64,000 nucleotides of DNA from Jannaschia donghaensis (GCF_001403795.1 NZ_CXSU01000011.1:872603-936602), one strand, 5' to 3'; numbered from the stretch's first letter, positions 9,212 to 18,421 are shown. Notes: generated by a model not told the origin, from the letters alone. Made by a program: numbers and translations.

Positions 9212-10335
9212 AGGTCGACCCAGGCCGCGTTCTTCCGGGAGGACCGAACGCAGGCATCTATGAACCGCACACCCTTCAGCCCGTCGTGGACCGTGGGCAG
9301 CAGGTGATCGGGTGTGTGGCCGTCGCGATGGGCGACGATCAGGTCGGCGGCTTGGGAATAAAGGTTCGCGAACCCCTCCAGATATCCTTCGGGGTGGCCG
9401 GGCGGGATGCGCGTGCCGGTCGTTTCCGTGACCCCCGCGCCGCCGCGCGTCAGCTTCTGCGTCGGATGCCCGAAGGATGTGAACCACAGATAGTTCGGGT
9501 CTTCCTGCGCCCAGTCCAGCCCCCCTTTTTCGCCGTACACCCGTAGGCGCAGCCCGTTCTCGTTCCCGGGCGCCACCTGGCTCGACCACAGCATTCCGCG
9601 CGCGCCGCCGGCGTACCGCATCATCACATGGACATTGTCATCCAGACGCCGTCCTTCGACAAATGTATGGAGGTCGGCGGCCAGACTCTCGACCTCCAGC
9701 CCCGCCACGAAACTCGCCAGGTTATAGGCGTGGGTGCCGATGTCGCCGACGCAGCCGCCCGCGCCCGACCGCTCTGGGTCGGTGCGCCATTCCGCCTGTT
9801 TCAGGCCCTCGTTCTCTGCCGCTTCGGTCAGCCAATCCTGCGGATATTCCACCTGCACGACACGGATTTTGCCCAAACGGCCCGAGGCGACCATCTCGCG
9901 CGCCTGCCGCACCATCGGATAGCCGGTGTAATTATGCGTCAGCACGAACAGCGCGTTCGACTTTTCGACCGCCGTAACCATCTTCTTGGCGTCCGAAAGC
10001 GTCGATGTCAGCGGCTTGTCGCAGATCACGTGGATACCACGTTTCAGAAACTCCCGCGCCGCTGGGAAATGGACGTGGTTCGGGGTGACGATCGCCACGG
10101 CCTCGATCCCGTCCTTCAACCGCGCCTCGCGCTTGGCCATTTGCGCGTAATCGCCGTAGCAGCGCGCTTCGGCCACACCCAGTTCGGCACCCGATGCCTT
10201 CGACTTTTCAGGCGTTGAGCTGAACGCACCGGCGACCAGCTCATACCGGTCGTCGATCCGCGACGCGATGCGGTGAACGCCGCCGATGAACGCCCCCGCC
10301 CCGCCGCCGACCATGCCCAGGCGGATACGAGTCAT
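9208..10335 (-). CDS. Gfo/Idh/MocA family NAD(P)-dependent sugar oxidoreductase
   Basis: 375 residues. The N-terminal Rossmann fold is marked by MVGGGAGAFIGGVH, the cofactor-proximal CDKPLT motif (the family's EKP-type lysine) lies near residue 100, and the C-terminal alpha/beta domain contains SGAGGCVGDIGTHAYNL. Such enzymes oxidise or reduce a sugar, cyclitol or sugar lactone. It overlaps both neighbours by four bases and is co-transcribed with an isomerase and a ribose-type importer, so it probably acts on the imported compound. An inositol-type or uncommon-sugar pathway is possible, but nothing here fixes the substrate. Confidence 0.9.
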   Translation of the reverse strand: MTRIRLGMVGGGAGAFIGGVHRIASRIDDRYELVAGAFSSTPEKSKASGAELGVAEARCYGDYAQMAKREARLKDGIEAVAIVTPNHVHFPAAREFLKRGIHVICDKPLTSTLSDAKKMVTAVEKSNALFVLTHNYTGYPMVRQAREMVASGRLGKIRVVQVEYPQDWLTEAAENEGLKQAEWRTDPERSGAGGCVGDIGTHAYNLASFVAGLEVESLAADLHTFVEGRRLDDNVHVMMRYAGGARGMLWSSQVAPGNENGLRLRVYGEKGGLDWAQEDPNYLWFTSFGHPTQKLTRGGAGVTETTGTRIPPGHPEGYLEGFANLYSQAADLIVAHRDGHTPDHLLPTVHDGLKGVRFIDACVRSSRKNAAWVDL

Positions 10336-11390
10336 CGGTCCAGTCCCAGCATCGCCCGGTTCGCCGCATCGTCGGCCCCCCCCGACGCAAAATCGTCGAA
10401 GGCCTTGTCGGTAACATTGATGATATGGTCGCGCACGAAGGCCGCACCTTCGCGGGCCCCGTCCTCGGGGTGCTTGATCGCGCATTCCCATTCGACCACG
10501 GCCCAGCCGTCGAAATCATTGGCCGCCATCTTAGAGAACACGGCCCCGAAGTCGACTTGGCCGTCGCCCAGACTGCGGAACCGTCCGGCCCGGTCGACCC
10601 ACGGCTGATAGCCACCGTAAACCCCCTGGCGCCCCGTCGGATTGAACTCCGCGTCCTTGACGTGGAACATCTTGATCCGGTCTTTGTAGATGTCGATGTT
10701 GGCGAGATAATCCAGACACTGCAGCACGTAATGCGACGGATCGTAGAGCATGTTCGCGCGCGGATGCTGGTTCACGCGATCAAGAAACATCTCGAACGTC
10801 ACGCCGTCGTGCAGATCCTCGCCGGGGTGGATTTCATAGCAGACGTCGACGCCCTGATCCTCCGCGTGGTCCAGAATGGGCCGCCAGCGTTTCGCCAGCT
10901 CGTCAAACGCGGCCTCCACCAGCCCGGCGGGCCGCTGCGGCCACGGATAGACATAGGGCCAGGCCAGCGCGCCCGAAAACGTTACATGCTGATCAACGCC
11001 CAGGTTGCGTGACGCGGTGATCGCCATCTTCACCTGATCGACCGCCCATTCCTGCCGCGCCTTGGGGTCGCCGTGCACCGAAGGGTCCGCGAAACCGTCG
11101 AACGCCGTGTCATAGGCGGGATGCACCGCGACCAGCTGGCCCTGAAGGTGCGTCGACAGGTCCGTCACCTCCACCCCATTCTCGGCTGCCTGACCCTTGA
11201 AGGTGTCGCAGTAATCCACGCTCTCCGCGGCTTGATTCAGGTCGAACAGTCGTGCGTCCCAACTGGGCACCTGCACGCCGGCATAGCCGCAATCGGCCGC
11301 CCATTTCGTGATGGCATCCCAGGAATTGAATGGTGCCTCGTCGCTGGCGAATTGTGCCAGGAACAGGCCAGGGCCCTTGATGGTTTTCAT
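10332..11390 (-). CDS. Sugar phosphate isomerase/epimerase (xylose-isomerase-like TIM barrel)
   Basis: 352 residues of the AP_endonuc_2 / IolE-like family. Metal-binding acidic and histidine residues expected for the barrel are visible, for example CYEIHPGEDLHDG in the middle, MLYDPSHYVLQ, and MFHVKDAEF. First gene of the operon. Two ATGs compete: ATG 11396 directly abuts the GGGAGG ribosome site, whereas ATG 11390 sits six bases from it and is preferred. The stop overlaps the dehydrogenase start (ATGA). The enzyme probably isomerises the product of the adjacent dehydrogenase or the incoming sugar; the substrate is unknown. Confidence 0.88.
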   Translation of the reverse strand: MKTIKGPGLFLAQFASDEAPFNSWDAITKWAADCGYAGVQVPSWDARLFDLNQAAESVDYCDTFKGQAAENGVEVTDLSTHLQGQLVAVHPAYDTAFDGFADPSVHGDPKARQEWAVDQVKMAITASRNLGVDQHVTFSGALAWPYVYPWPQRPAGLVEAAFDELAKRWRPILDHAEDQGVDVCYEIHPGEDLHDGVTFEMFLDRVNQHPRANMLYDPSHYVLQCLDYLANIDIYKDRIKMFHVKDAEFNPTGRQGVYGGYQPWVDRAGRFRSLGDGQVDFGAVFSKMAANDFDGWAVVEWECAIKHPEDGAREGAAFVRDHIINVTDKAFDDFASGGADDAANRAMLGLDR

Positions 11391-11436
11391 GGTCATCCTC
11401 CCGTGGTGACCCGGCGTCCTCCCCGACCCGGGTCAT

Positions 11437-11454
11437 CATGTAATCGTTTACATG
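11437..11454. promoter_or_regulatory. LacI-family operator between the sugar operon and its regulator
   Basis: The 18-bp sequence CATGTAATCGTTTACATG has perfect CATGTAA/TTACATG arms around a central TCGT, the shape of a LacI-family operator (compare TGTAAACGTTTACA). It lies in the 111-base divergent gap, 47 bases before the isomerase start and 48 bases before the regulator start, so one repressor site could govern both directions. Confidence 0.75.
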
Positions 11455-11501
11455 GCCGAAGACCTCTGGCAATCCTTTTCTATCCGGGGGACACGCCCAC
11501 G

Positions 11502-12494
11502 ATGGAAACCAAAGCCCGCATCGCCGACGTGGCCCGTGTCGCGGGTGTGTCGACCGCCACGGTCAGCCGCGCATTGTCGCTGCCCGACCGGGTGGGGGCC
11601 GAAACACGCGACAAGGTGCTGCGCGCCGTGGCGCAGACCGGATACCGCGTGAATTCGGCCGCCCGCGACCTGCGTTCACGCCGGGCGCGGGCGATTACGG
11701 TGCTGGTCCCGAACCTCGCCAACACGTTCTTCAGCCGCATCATCGCATCCGTGCAGGAAGTGGCCGACGCCGCGGGCCTTACGGTTCAGATTTCGGACAG
11801 CATGGTCGAAGGCCCGCGTCTGCACACCTTCGGGCGCGACGGCCGATCCGACGGGATCCTTCTGCTCGACGGAACGCTCGACGCGCAGACGGTCGCGGGC
11901 TGGGGCGTGCCGGTGGTGATGGTCTGCGAATGGCTGGACGCACCGGGCATGCCGGGCGTGGGCACCGACAACGTCGCGGGCATCGGCCTGGCCGTCGGGC
12001 ATTTGGCGGCGTTGGGCCACCGCGATATCGCCTTTCTGGGGGGACCGGCGGGCAATGTGTTGTCGGACGCACGCGGGCAGGGGTACGTCGATGCGATGGC
12101 CCGGTCGGGCCTGACGATCCGCCCGCAGGATCGTCTGGACGGGGATTTCACGATGGAAAGCGGGGCCCGCGCCGCCCATGTCTGGGCTGCCACGCCGGAA
12201 TCGGCAACCGGCGTCGTCTGCGCCTCCGACGAATCCGCGCTTGGCTTCATCAGCGAATGCGACCGGCTGGGCCTGCGCTGCCCCGACGATGTCAGCGTGG
12301 TGGGCTTCGACGACATCGAATTCTCGGATCGGTTCATCCCGCCGCTGACGACCGTGCATCAGCCGCGCGCCGCGTTCGGGCGGCAGGCGGCGGAACTTCT
12401 GGTCGCCGCCCTTCAAAACGGCGTCCCCCTTCCGACGCAACGCACGATCATCGCGTCCCACTTGGTCGTGCGCGGCTCCACCGCGCGCCGTTGA
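11502..12494 (+). CDS. LacI-family transcriptional regulator of the divergent sugar operon
   Basis: 330 residues. The N-terminal helix-turn-helix (IADVARVAGVSTATVSRALS, residues about 7-26) is the LacI signature, followed by the hinge and a periplasmic-binding-protein-like ligand domain ending VVGFDDIEFSDRFIPPLTTV, the conserved family tail. ATG 11502 follows a GGGGG run and gives the standard N-terminus; the longer frame from 11073 overlaps the isomerase and is rejected. It is divergent from the ABC/dehydrogenase operon with a matching palindrome between them, so repression relieved by the sugar is the likely mode. Confidence 0.93.
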   Translation: METKARIADVARVAGVSTATVSRALSLPDRVGAETRDKVLRAVAQTGYRVNSAARDLRSRRARAITVLVPNLANTFFSRIIASVQEVADAAGLTVQISDSMVEGPRLHTFGRDGRSDGILLLDGTLDAQTVAGWGVPVVMVCEWLDAPGMPGVGTDNVAGIGLAVGHLAALGHRDIAFLGGPAGNVLSDARGQGYVDAMARSGLTIRPQDRLDGDFTMESGARAAHVWAATPESATGVVCASDESALGFISECDRLGLRCPDDVSVVGFDDIEFSDRFIPPLTTVHQPRAAFGRQAAELLVAALQNGVPLPTQRTIIASHLVVRGSTARR

Positions 12495-12551
12495 CGTTTG
12501 GTCGCGTCTGACGCATCGTCACGCCGCACCGCAGCATCGTCGGGGGATTCC

Positions 12552-13190
12552 ATGGCGACCATCATCACCATCGCACAGCAGAAGGGCGGGTCGGGCAAGA
12601 CGACCTTCACCGCGCACGTCGCGTGCGAACTGGCCGCGCGGGGGCACCGCGTCGCCCTTCTGGACGTCGATCCGCAGGGGTCGCTGGGCCGCTGGTTCAT
12701 GACCCGGTACGAACGCACCGGGGGATTGAAGGGGGATATCACCTTCTCAACCTCGTCGGCCTGGGGCGTGACGTTCGAATGTTCCAAATATCGCGACGAC
12801 TACGATTTTGTCCTGATCGACACGCCCCCCAAGATCGACAATGACCTGAAGCCCGCGCTGCGAATCGCCGATCTGGTGCTGGTGCCCGTCTCCGCCTCTC
12901 ATGTGGACCTCTGGGCGACCGAAGGCGTGCTGGACCTGGCCGAACGGGAGGGGAAGCGCGCGCTTGTCGTGCTCAACCGGGCCCGGTCGGGAACCCGCCT
13001 GTCGCATCAGGTGCTGGACGCGATCGCCAAATTGAACGCCGACCCCGCAAAGACGGTCCTCAATCAACGCGTCGCCTACGCGGAAGCCTTGGGTCATGGG
13101 CAGGGGGTCTGCGAATTTCCGGGGGCCAAGGCCGCTGCGGACGAAGTGGCGAAACTGACCGACGAGATTCTGGCGCGCCTGGACCCTTAG
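12552..13190 (+). CDS. Orphan ParA-family ATPase
   Basis: 212-residue SIMIBI-class ATPase with deviant Walker A KGGSGKTT near the N-terminus (residues about 11-18), Walker A' DVDPQGSLGRW and Walker B VLIDTPP. These are ParA/Soj-type features for dimerisation and cargo or chromosome positioning. There is no ParB-like gene or visible parS repeat beside it, so it is not the chromosomal parAB pair; it could position another structure. ATG 12552 comes after a GGGGG stretch. Its TAG overlaps the convergent kpsC stop by four bases. Confidence 0.87.
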   Translation: MATIITIAQQKGGSGKTTFTAHVACELAARGHRVALLDVDPQGSLGRWFMTRYERTGGLKGDITFSTSSAWGVTFECSKYRDDYDFVLIDTPPKIDNDLKPALRIADLVLVPVSASHVDLWATEGVLDLAEREGKRALVVLNRARSGTRLSHQVLDAIAKLNADPAKTVLNQRVAYAEALGHGQGVCEFPGAKAAADEVAKLTDEILARLDP

Positions 13191-15178
13191 CGCCACAGAT
13201 GGGCATAGGAGGCGAGGGCCCCCTGCGCCTTGGCCAAGATCCGGTTCGCCGGGCCGGGGGACGGAACGGGACCATGCGTCAGCCGGTGCACGATTGCCTC
13301 CACCGGGGCGGCGGTTCCCGTCACCGGGTCGTAGTATCGCGGGTAATCGATCAGGACCGCGTGGATCAACGCGGTCAGCGACGGGCGGGCCGCCTTGCGT
13401 CGTGCCGGTGTACGTCCAAGATCCGCCGTCAGTCCCCAGCCCGCATAGAACGGCGCGCCCAGCGTGGTGACCGGCACCTCGCGCAGCAGCGCCTCGAACC
13501 CCAGCAGCGATGTCATCGTCCAGACGGCAGCGGCCCGTTCGATCAACGCGACCGGGTCCGCCTGTGCCGCGACCAAATCGGCATCTGCGGCATCGATCGC
13601 CCCGTCACGCAGCCCCGCCTCCACGTCCGGGTGGGGCTTGTAGACGATAAGGGCATCGGGGTTCGCCCGGCGCGCCGCCGACAGAAGAGTTGCGTTGTCG
13701 GCCACCTCCGACGTGCCCAGCCGGATCGACGCATCGTCGGCCACCTGACCCGGCACCAGAAGGATCGGGCCGTCCGGCAGATCGGGCAGGGACCGCGCCA
13801 GATTATATTTCGTCAGTCGCGCGGCAACGATCGCGCGGCGCAGGTCGTCGGCACGGCGCAGGGCCCCGGGCGGCATGCGGCTGGCGCGGACGATGGCATC
13901 CTCCAGATCCGACGGACGGGACGGGTCAAAATACATGCCCCTGCGGTCCAGCACCAGCGACATCGGCGGAATCAGATCCGCGCCAAGGCCCCGCGACCGC
14001 AGAAACCCGTCTTCCAGGCGGGTGACATCCGCCGCAGGGGACAACTGGTTCAGATCGGTCATCGGGGCCTCCGTCGCCGCACCCCAGGCCAAAGCACGAC
14101 ACGAAGGATCTTCGCGGTACGTCACCGCTTTCGATAGAAACCGCCGCAACGGCGCGCGTTTCCACAGGCGCATATCGGGGGCGGACCAGCCGTCCCGATC
14201 CTCCCGCCAGGCGCGGGCACGCGCCTGCAGGATGCGCACGACGTCGATGGGCGCGCAAAGCCGGTCGCGGTGCGGGTCATAGAACTTCGGATAAAGCACC
14301 ATCGCCCCCGCGATCAGCTGCGTGCGCGACAATTTGCGGTGACGACGATCCAGCGGATTGCGGTCGTCGTCCAGACCCCAACCGGCATAGAACGGCTGCC
14401 CGAAGGTGACGGGTCGATGGCCGTGCAGGATCGCCTCGAACCCCATCTGGCTGCTGACGGTATAGACGCGCGTCGCCCCTTGCAGCAGCGTCGCGGGCGG
14501 GATCGGTCGGGTTTCCAGCATCGCGCCGAAGACGGCGTCGGCGTCGGAATAATGCCCTTCGCGGTGGCCAGCGGCAGTTTCGGGGTGGGTCTTGATGACG
14601 ATGCGCGCGCCGGGGTTCTCCTCCCGCGCGATCAGGAGCATTTCGCGGAATGTCGCCTCCGATGCGTTGCCCAACCGGATCGACGCGTCGCCGCGCGTCT
14701 GATCCACGACCAGCACATAACCGGGGTCGGGCGGGGCCAGGTCGGTCCGGGTGGCGGCGTATTTCGTGACACCCGAGGCGGCCCATTCCTCCATCAGCGC
14801 CCGCGTTCTCGCGATCAGGTCGCCGTCGTCGAAATCGTGGGTCGCAAGCAGCGTTTCCAATTCCGACGGGGTGCGACTGTCGAAATATGCGCCGTGCCGG
14901 TCCAGGGTCAGCGACAGCGTCGGCTCTCCGGCGCGGCCGGGATGCAGGGATCGCAGAAACCCGTCCTCCACCCGCAGGATCGGCGCGTTGAGCCGTGCCG
15001 CCACCGCCTCCGCCCGCGCTGCCGTGCCGGCGTGACCCCAGGCGGCCACGACCTCGCCCTTGCGGGGCAGGCCGGGTTTCAAATCGACGCCCGCCAGCCA
15101 GGCGATGCGGCGGATGCGATGTCCGAAGAACCCGCCCGAGACGAAGCGCGCCGTAAGCGGCGTCCCGGACGGGGCCAT
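13187..15178 (-). CDS. kpsC: Capsule polysaccharide biosynthesis protein KpsC (dual beta-Kdo transferase)
   Basis: 663 residues made of two homologous halves. Each contains the pattern (R)xEDGFLRS (residues 71-77 and about 387) followed by LxLDRxGxYFDxxxPS, and each ends with FYAGWGL and a YPxxYDP segment. In characterised systems KpsC adds alternating beta-Kdo residues to build the linker between lyso-phosphatidylglycerol and capsule. The neighbours KpsS and an export lipoprotein fit. I use ATG 15178, one base after the upstream stop; a GTG at 15208 would overlap the upstream gene. No KpsM/KpsT transporter or Kdo synthesis genes are in this window. Confidence 0.9.
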   Translation of the reverse strand: MAPSGTPLTARFVSGGFFGHRIRRIAWLAGVDLKPGLPRKGEVVAAWGHAGTAARAEAVAARLNAPILRVEDGFLRSLHPGRAGEPTLSLTLDRHGAYFDSRTPSELETLLATHDFDDGDLIARTRALMEEWAASGVTKYAATRTDLAPPDPGYVLVVDQTRGDASIRLGNASEATFREMLLIAREENPGARIVIKTHPETAAGHREGHYSDADAVFGAMLETRPIPPATLLQGATRVYTVSSQMGFEAILHGHRPVTFGQPFYAGWGLDDDRNPLDRRHRKLSRTQLIAGAMVLYPKFYDPHRDRLCAPIDVVRILQARARAWREDRDGWSAPDMRLWKRAPLRRFLSKAVTYREDPSCRALAWGAATEAPMTDLNQLSPAADVTRLEDGFLRSRGLGADLIPPMSLVLDRRGMYFDPSRPSDLEDAIVRASRMPPGALRRADDLRRAIVAARLTKYNLARSLPDLPDGPILLVPGQVADDASIRLGTSEVADNATLLSAARRANPDALIVYKPHPDVEAGLRDGAIDAADADLVAAQADPVALIERAAAVWTMTSLLGFEALLREVPVTTLGAPFYAGWGLTADLGRTPARRKAARPSLTALIHAVLIDYPRYYDPVTGTAAPVEAIVHRLTHGPVPSPGPANRILAKAQGALASYAHLWR

Positions 15179-15179
15179 G

Positions 15180-16319
15180 TCAGAGGCCGGTAACGGTGTT
15201 CGCAGCACTCGTGACCGTGCCCAGCGACCCGAACAGCGCAGAGACGGAGCGGTTCCATGCCACGATCGGCGCTTCGGTCACATAGATGGTATCGCCGTCG
15301 CGGATGACAAAGTCGCGCGCGTCGAACATGCCGTTCGGCTCCGTCAGGTCCAGGACATAGACGACCCGCTGCGTCCCGATCAGATCGTCGCGGCCCATGA
15401 CGGCGGCGGCGATTTCCTGCGGCTCGTTGCGGAAGACGAAGACGCCCGTGGGGTTGGCCAGGTTCGCGTTCAGACCGCCGACCTGCGCCAGCGCCTCGAT
15501 CGCGGTGATGACCTCGGTCTCGAATTCCAGCCGGTTTTGCGTGCCCGTGGCCCCTAGCACGGAAAACGCGCGGGTGTCTTCTTCGACAAAGATGGTGTCG
15601 CCGTTGCGCAGGGCGATATCCATGCCGGGGTTCTTGAACAGGTCCGACAGATACGCGGTTTCCGTCCGATTGCCGCGCTTGACGTTGACCAGCGCGATAT
15701 CGGGTTCGATCGCGACGCCACCTGCGGCGGCGATCATGCCCGTCAGGGTGCGGGTGGGCCGTTCGATCGGAAACACACCTTGCGTGGCCGTGCCGCCAAC
15801 GACGTTCACCGTCGCCCCGTCCCCCGCCAGACGGCGCACGACGACCTGCGGATCGGGGGTCTGTTCGTCCAGACGGCGGGTGATCAGGCGGCGCAGTGCC
15901 TCGGGCGTGTTTCCGGCCGCGCGCAGACGCCCGGCGTAGGGGATGAAGATCATCCCCGACGCATCCACCTGCACCTCGTCGATCAGGGATGCCGATGCGC
16001 CGGCATTGGTCAAAAGCCCGTCCTCGACGTTTTCATAGATGATCAGGCCAAGGGTATCGCCCGGCCGGATCGTGTCGGCACCAAGCAGGCCCGCATGGGC
16101 GAATTCGCTGCTGAACCCCAGGGCCGGGGTGACGGCCGTGGCCGCGGTGACGCGGGGGTTGACCGCGACGATGAAGGCGTCGCCGCCATTCAGGACGCTG
16201 CCTTGAAAAATCTCTCGTTTATTGGGGCCCGACCGGGGCAGCGTCCCGCAGGATGCCACCAGGGTCAATGCCAGGAACAGGGCGATGGATCTCGCCGTCC
16301 GGGTTGCCTGCTTGCTCAC
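15180..16319 (-). CDS. Outer-membrane polysaccharide export lipoprotein (Wza/KpsD family)
   Basis: 379 residues. A lipoprotein signal peptide ends in the lipobox LVAS-C (cysteine at about residue 24). A Poly_export domain starts around GADTIRPGDTLGLIIYENV and is followed by SLBB-type beta-grasp repeats. Members form the outer-membrane channel through which capsule polysaccharide leaves. The gene starts with GTG. It lies between kpsS and kpsC in one minus-strand transcript, the stop being one base from the kpsC ATG, so the three act in one capsule pathway. No polysaccharide co-polymerase (KpsE/Wzc) is seen nearby. Confidence 0.88.
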   Translation of the reverse strand: MSKQATRTARSIALFLALTLVASCGTLPRSGPNKREIFQGSVLNGGDAFIVAVNPRVTAATAVTPALGFSSEFAHAGLLGADTIRPGDTLGLIIYENVEDGLLTNAGASASLIDEVQVDASGMIFIPYAGRLRAAGNTPEALRRLITRRLDEQTPDPQVVVRRLAGDGATVNVVGGTATQGVFPIERPTRTLTGMIAAAGGVAIEPDIALVNVKRGNRTETAYLSDLFKNPGMDIALRNGDTIFVEEDTRAFSVLGATGTQNRLEFETEVITAIEALAQVGGLNANLANPTGVFVFRNEPQEIAAAVMGRDDLIGTQRVVYVLDLTEPNGMFDARDFVIRDGDTIYVTEAPIVAWNRSVSALFGSLGTVTSAANTVTGL

Positions 16320-16399
16320 GTGCTCTGCCTTTCGTTCCGCCCCTTGCCGTCCTGCGAAGGTTGTCCTTCGTCCGGGCGCGGGGCTTCGGGTTTCCGCGC

Positions 16400-17683
16400 C
16401 TATCCTGACACGACTTTCAAGTTCTGCCGGGGCGCGGGTTTTCCCGTCGCCAGGCGATCGTAGGGGTCGAGGTCGGACAACATCATGTCCACCACCTGAC
16501 GCAGCAGCTGTCGCCGCCCGCGCGAGGAATAGAAGCCGCCGGCCACCTGACTGGTTTCCAGCAGATAGTGGCGGTAATCGCGGTATGCGCGGCTGTCGGG
16601 CCGCTGCGGATCGGCGAAGAATTCGTCCAGCGGCTGATCGGACACGAACTCGGGCTTGTCATAGACCGACCGGCCCAGCGCCTTGACCGGCAGACCGCGC
16701 CACAGCGCCTGTTGGGCAGCGGTCGAATTGACCGTCACCGCAGACCGCGCCTCGTTCATCAGGCTGGCCAGTTTGCCGCCCCGCAGGTAATGCACCCGCC
16801 CGTCCAGACCGTAGTGCTGTACCAGGCGTGTGATCGTGGCGCGCACCGGCGCGCGGCCATCCTCCAGCGGATGGGCCTTGAGGACCAGATGGTGATGCGT
16901 CGGCGCGCCCTTGGCAAAGCCGTCGACCACTTCCTCCAGGAAGTCCGTCATGGAGGCATAGGGCGAATGGGCGCGAAAACTGGCGTCATGCTCCAGCTGC
17001 ATCAGGCACAGGTGATAGGGAAACCCGCCATGGGTGATCCGCCGGGTCGAAATCTTCCGTTCCAGCGCGGTGAACGGCATCGTGACCAGGCGGCGCAGAT
17101 ACAATCGGAATTCCTTGAACACCGTGATATCCCGGTGGGAGCGGTAACGAGCATAGCGGCCAGGCCGCGACACCACGAACCAGTGGTAAAGCATCCCGTA
17201 GAACACGTGATGGCGCATGTCGCCCCAATGGGCAGGCGCGTCGGGCAGGTCGAGGTCCAGTTCGGCCAGCGCGGCCCGCATCTGCGGCACGGTCTTGTCC
17301 ATCAGGCGCGAATGGGCGTTTGACCCACCGCGTTCATAACTGACCCACCAGGGCCGCAGATAGCCTTCTTCAAAGACGTGGACGGTGATGTCGCGCCGCC
17401 TGGCGACCTCGATCGCATCGGCGTGGATCGCGCGGACGTCGCCGTAGAGCACCAGATCGGTGATGCCTTTCGCCCCCATCAGCGTGTCGCAGGTCGCGGC
17501 CCAGTCGGTAGCGTCGCCCTGAAACGGGATCAACGTCCGCCGATCGGACCAGAATACCTCATCCCCCCGGTTGAACCCCACGCGCCACGTCTCGCAGCCC
17601 GCCGACCGCAGCAGGGCTGCCAATCGGTGGAAAAAGGGCCCGTGGGGCCCCTGCAGAAACAGGAATCGGCGCGTTGGACGCAT
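16400..17683 (-). CDS. kpsS: Capsule polysaccharide biosynthesis protein KpsS (first beta-Kdo transferase)
   Basis: 427 residues of the KpsS branch of the capsule synthesis family. Visible hallmarks are the N-terminal FLFLQGPHGPFFHRLA, the FEEGYLRPWWVSYERGGSNAHS motif near residue 105, VLKAHPLEDGR and VTVNSTAAQQALWRGLPV toward the C-terminus. KpsS is known to put the first Kdo on phosphatidylglycerol, which KpsC then extends. It heads the three-gene unit kpsS, export lipoprotein, kpsC. The 131-base gap to divergent ribE holds the promoters; no special element was recognised there. Confidence 0.9.
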   Translation of the reverse strand: MRPTRRFLFLQGPHGPFFHRLAALLRSAGCETWRVGFNRGDEVFWSDRRTLIPFQGDATDWAATCDTLMGAKGITDLVLYGDVRAIHADAIEVARRRDITVHVFEEGYLRPWWVSYERGGSNAHSRLMDKTVPQMRAALAELDLDLPDAPAHWGDMRHHVFYGMLYHWFVVSRPGRYARYRSHRDITVFKEFRLYLRRLVTMPFTALERKISTRRITHGGFPYHLCLMQLEHDASFRAHSPYASMTDFLEEVVDGFAKGAPTHHHLVLKAHPLEDGRAPVRATITRLVQHYGLDGRVHYLRGGKLASLMNEARSAVTVNSTAAQQALWRGLPVKALGRSVYDKPEFVSDQPLDEFFADPQRPDSRAYRDYRHYLLETSQVAGGFYSSRGRRQLLRQVVDMMLSDLDPYDRLATGKPAPRQNLKVVSG

Positions 17684-17814
17684 TTCGCCCCTCGGAATTG
17701 TTCGCCCTTTTATCCGACGCCGCGTTGGCAGGGGAAAGGCGCGTTTGTGTCACGATTGGGGCACTTGCGGCCCGGGCGACACGGTTCTAGCTGAGGATGA
17801 CAGGAGGATCGCCC

Positions 17815-18417
17815 ATGTTCACAGGCATTGTAACAGATATCGGAACGATCCGCGCGCTGGAACGTCGCGGCGACCTGCGGGCCCGCATCGGCACCGCCTA
17901 TGACCCGAGCGGCATCGATCTGGGCGCGTCCATCGCCTGCGACGGCTGCTGTCTGACGGTGGTGGACCGGGGGGCCGACGACAGGGGCGGCTGGTTCGAC
18001 GTCGACGTCAGCGGCGAAAGTCTGTTAAAGACCGCGCTGGGTGCCTGGGACGTCGGCACCCGCATCAATCTGGAGCGCAGCCTCAAGGTCGGGGACGAAT
18101 TGGGGGGGCACATCGTGTCGGGCCACGTCGATGGCACGGCCCGCATCCTGTCGATCACGCCGGAAGGCGATTCCAAGCGCTATCTGTTCGAGGCACCCAA
18201 GGCCCTGGCCCGCTTCATAGCGCCCAAAGGATCCGTCGCACTGCAGGGCACATCGCTGACGGTCAACGAGGTCGATGGCGCGACCTTCGGCGTCAACCTG
18301 ATCCCGCACACGCAGGAGGTGACGACATGGGGCACCATGGCGGCGGGCGATGCCGTCAACCTGGAGATCGACACTTTGGCCCGTTACGTCGCACGCTTGG
18401 CCGAAGCCGGGGGCTGA
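17815..18417 (+). CDS. ribE: Riboflavin synthase, alpha subunit
   Basis: 200 residues with two tandem lumazine-binding repeats. It begins MFTGIVTDIG, the family's invariant start; the first barrel has DGCCLTVV and the second GHIVSGHVDG and GTSLTVNEV. It dismutates two 6,7-dimethyl-8-ribityllumazine molecules to riboflavin plus the pyrimidine precursor. ATG 17815 is preceded by AGGAGG, eight bases away. ribBA and ribH lie 2.2 kb further on the same strand, separated by three unrelated genes. I saw no FMN riboswitch in the 131-base leader. Confidence 0.96.
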   Translation: MFTGIVTDIGTIRALERRGDLRARIGTAYDPSGIDLGASIACDGCCLTVVDRGADDRGGWFDVDVSGESLLKTALGAWDVGTRINLERSLKVGDELGGHIVSGHVDGTARILSITPEGDSKRYLFEAPKALARFIAPKGSVALQGTSLTVNEVDGATFGVNLIPHTQEVTTWGTMAAGDAVNLEIDTLARYVARLAEAGG

Positions 18418-18421
18418 CGCG

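Noticed and set aside
17684-17814. FMN riboswitch before ribE
   Set aside because: The leader is short and I found none of the conserved FMN-element blocks.
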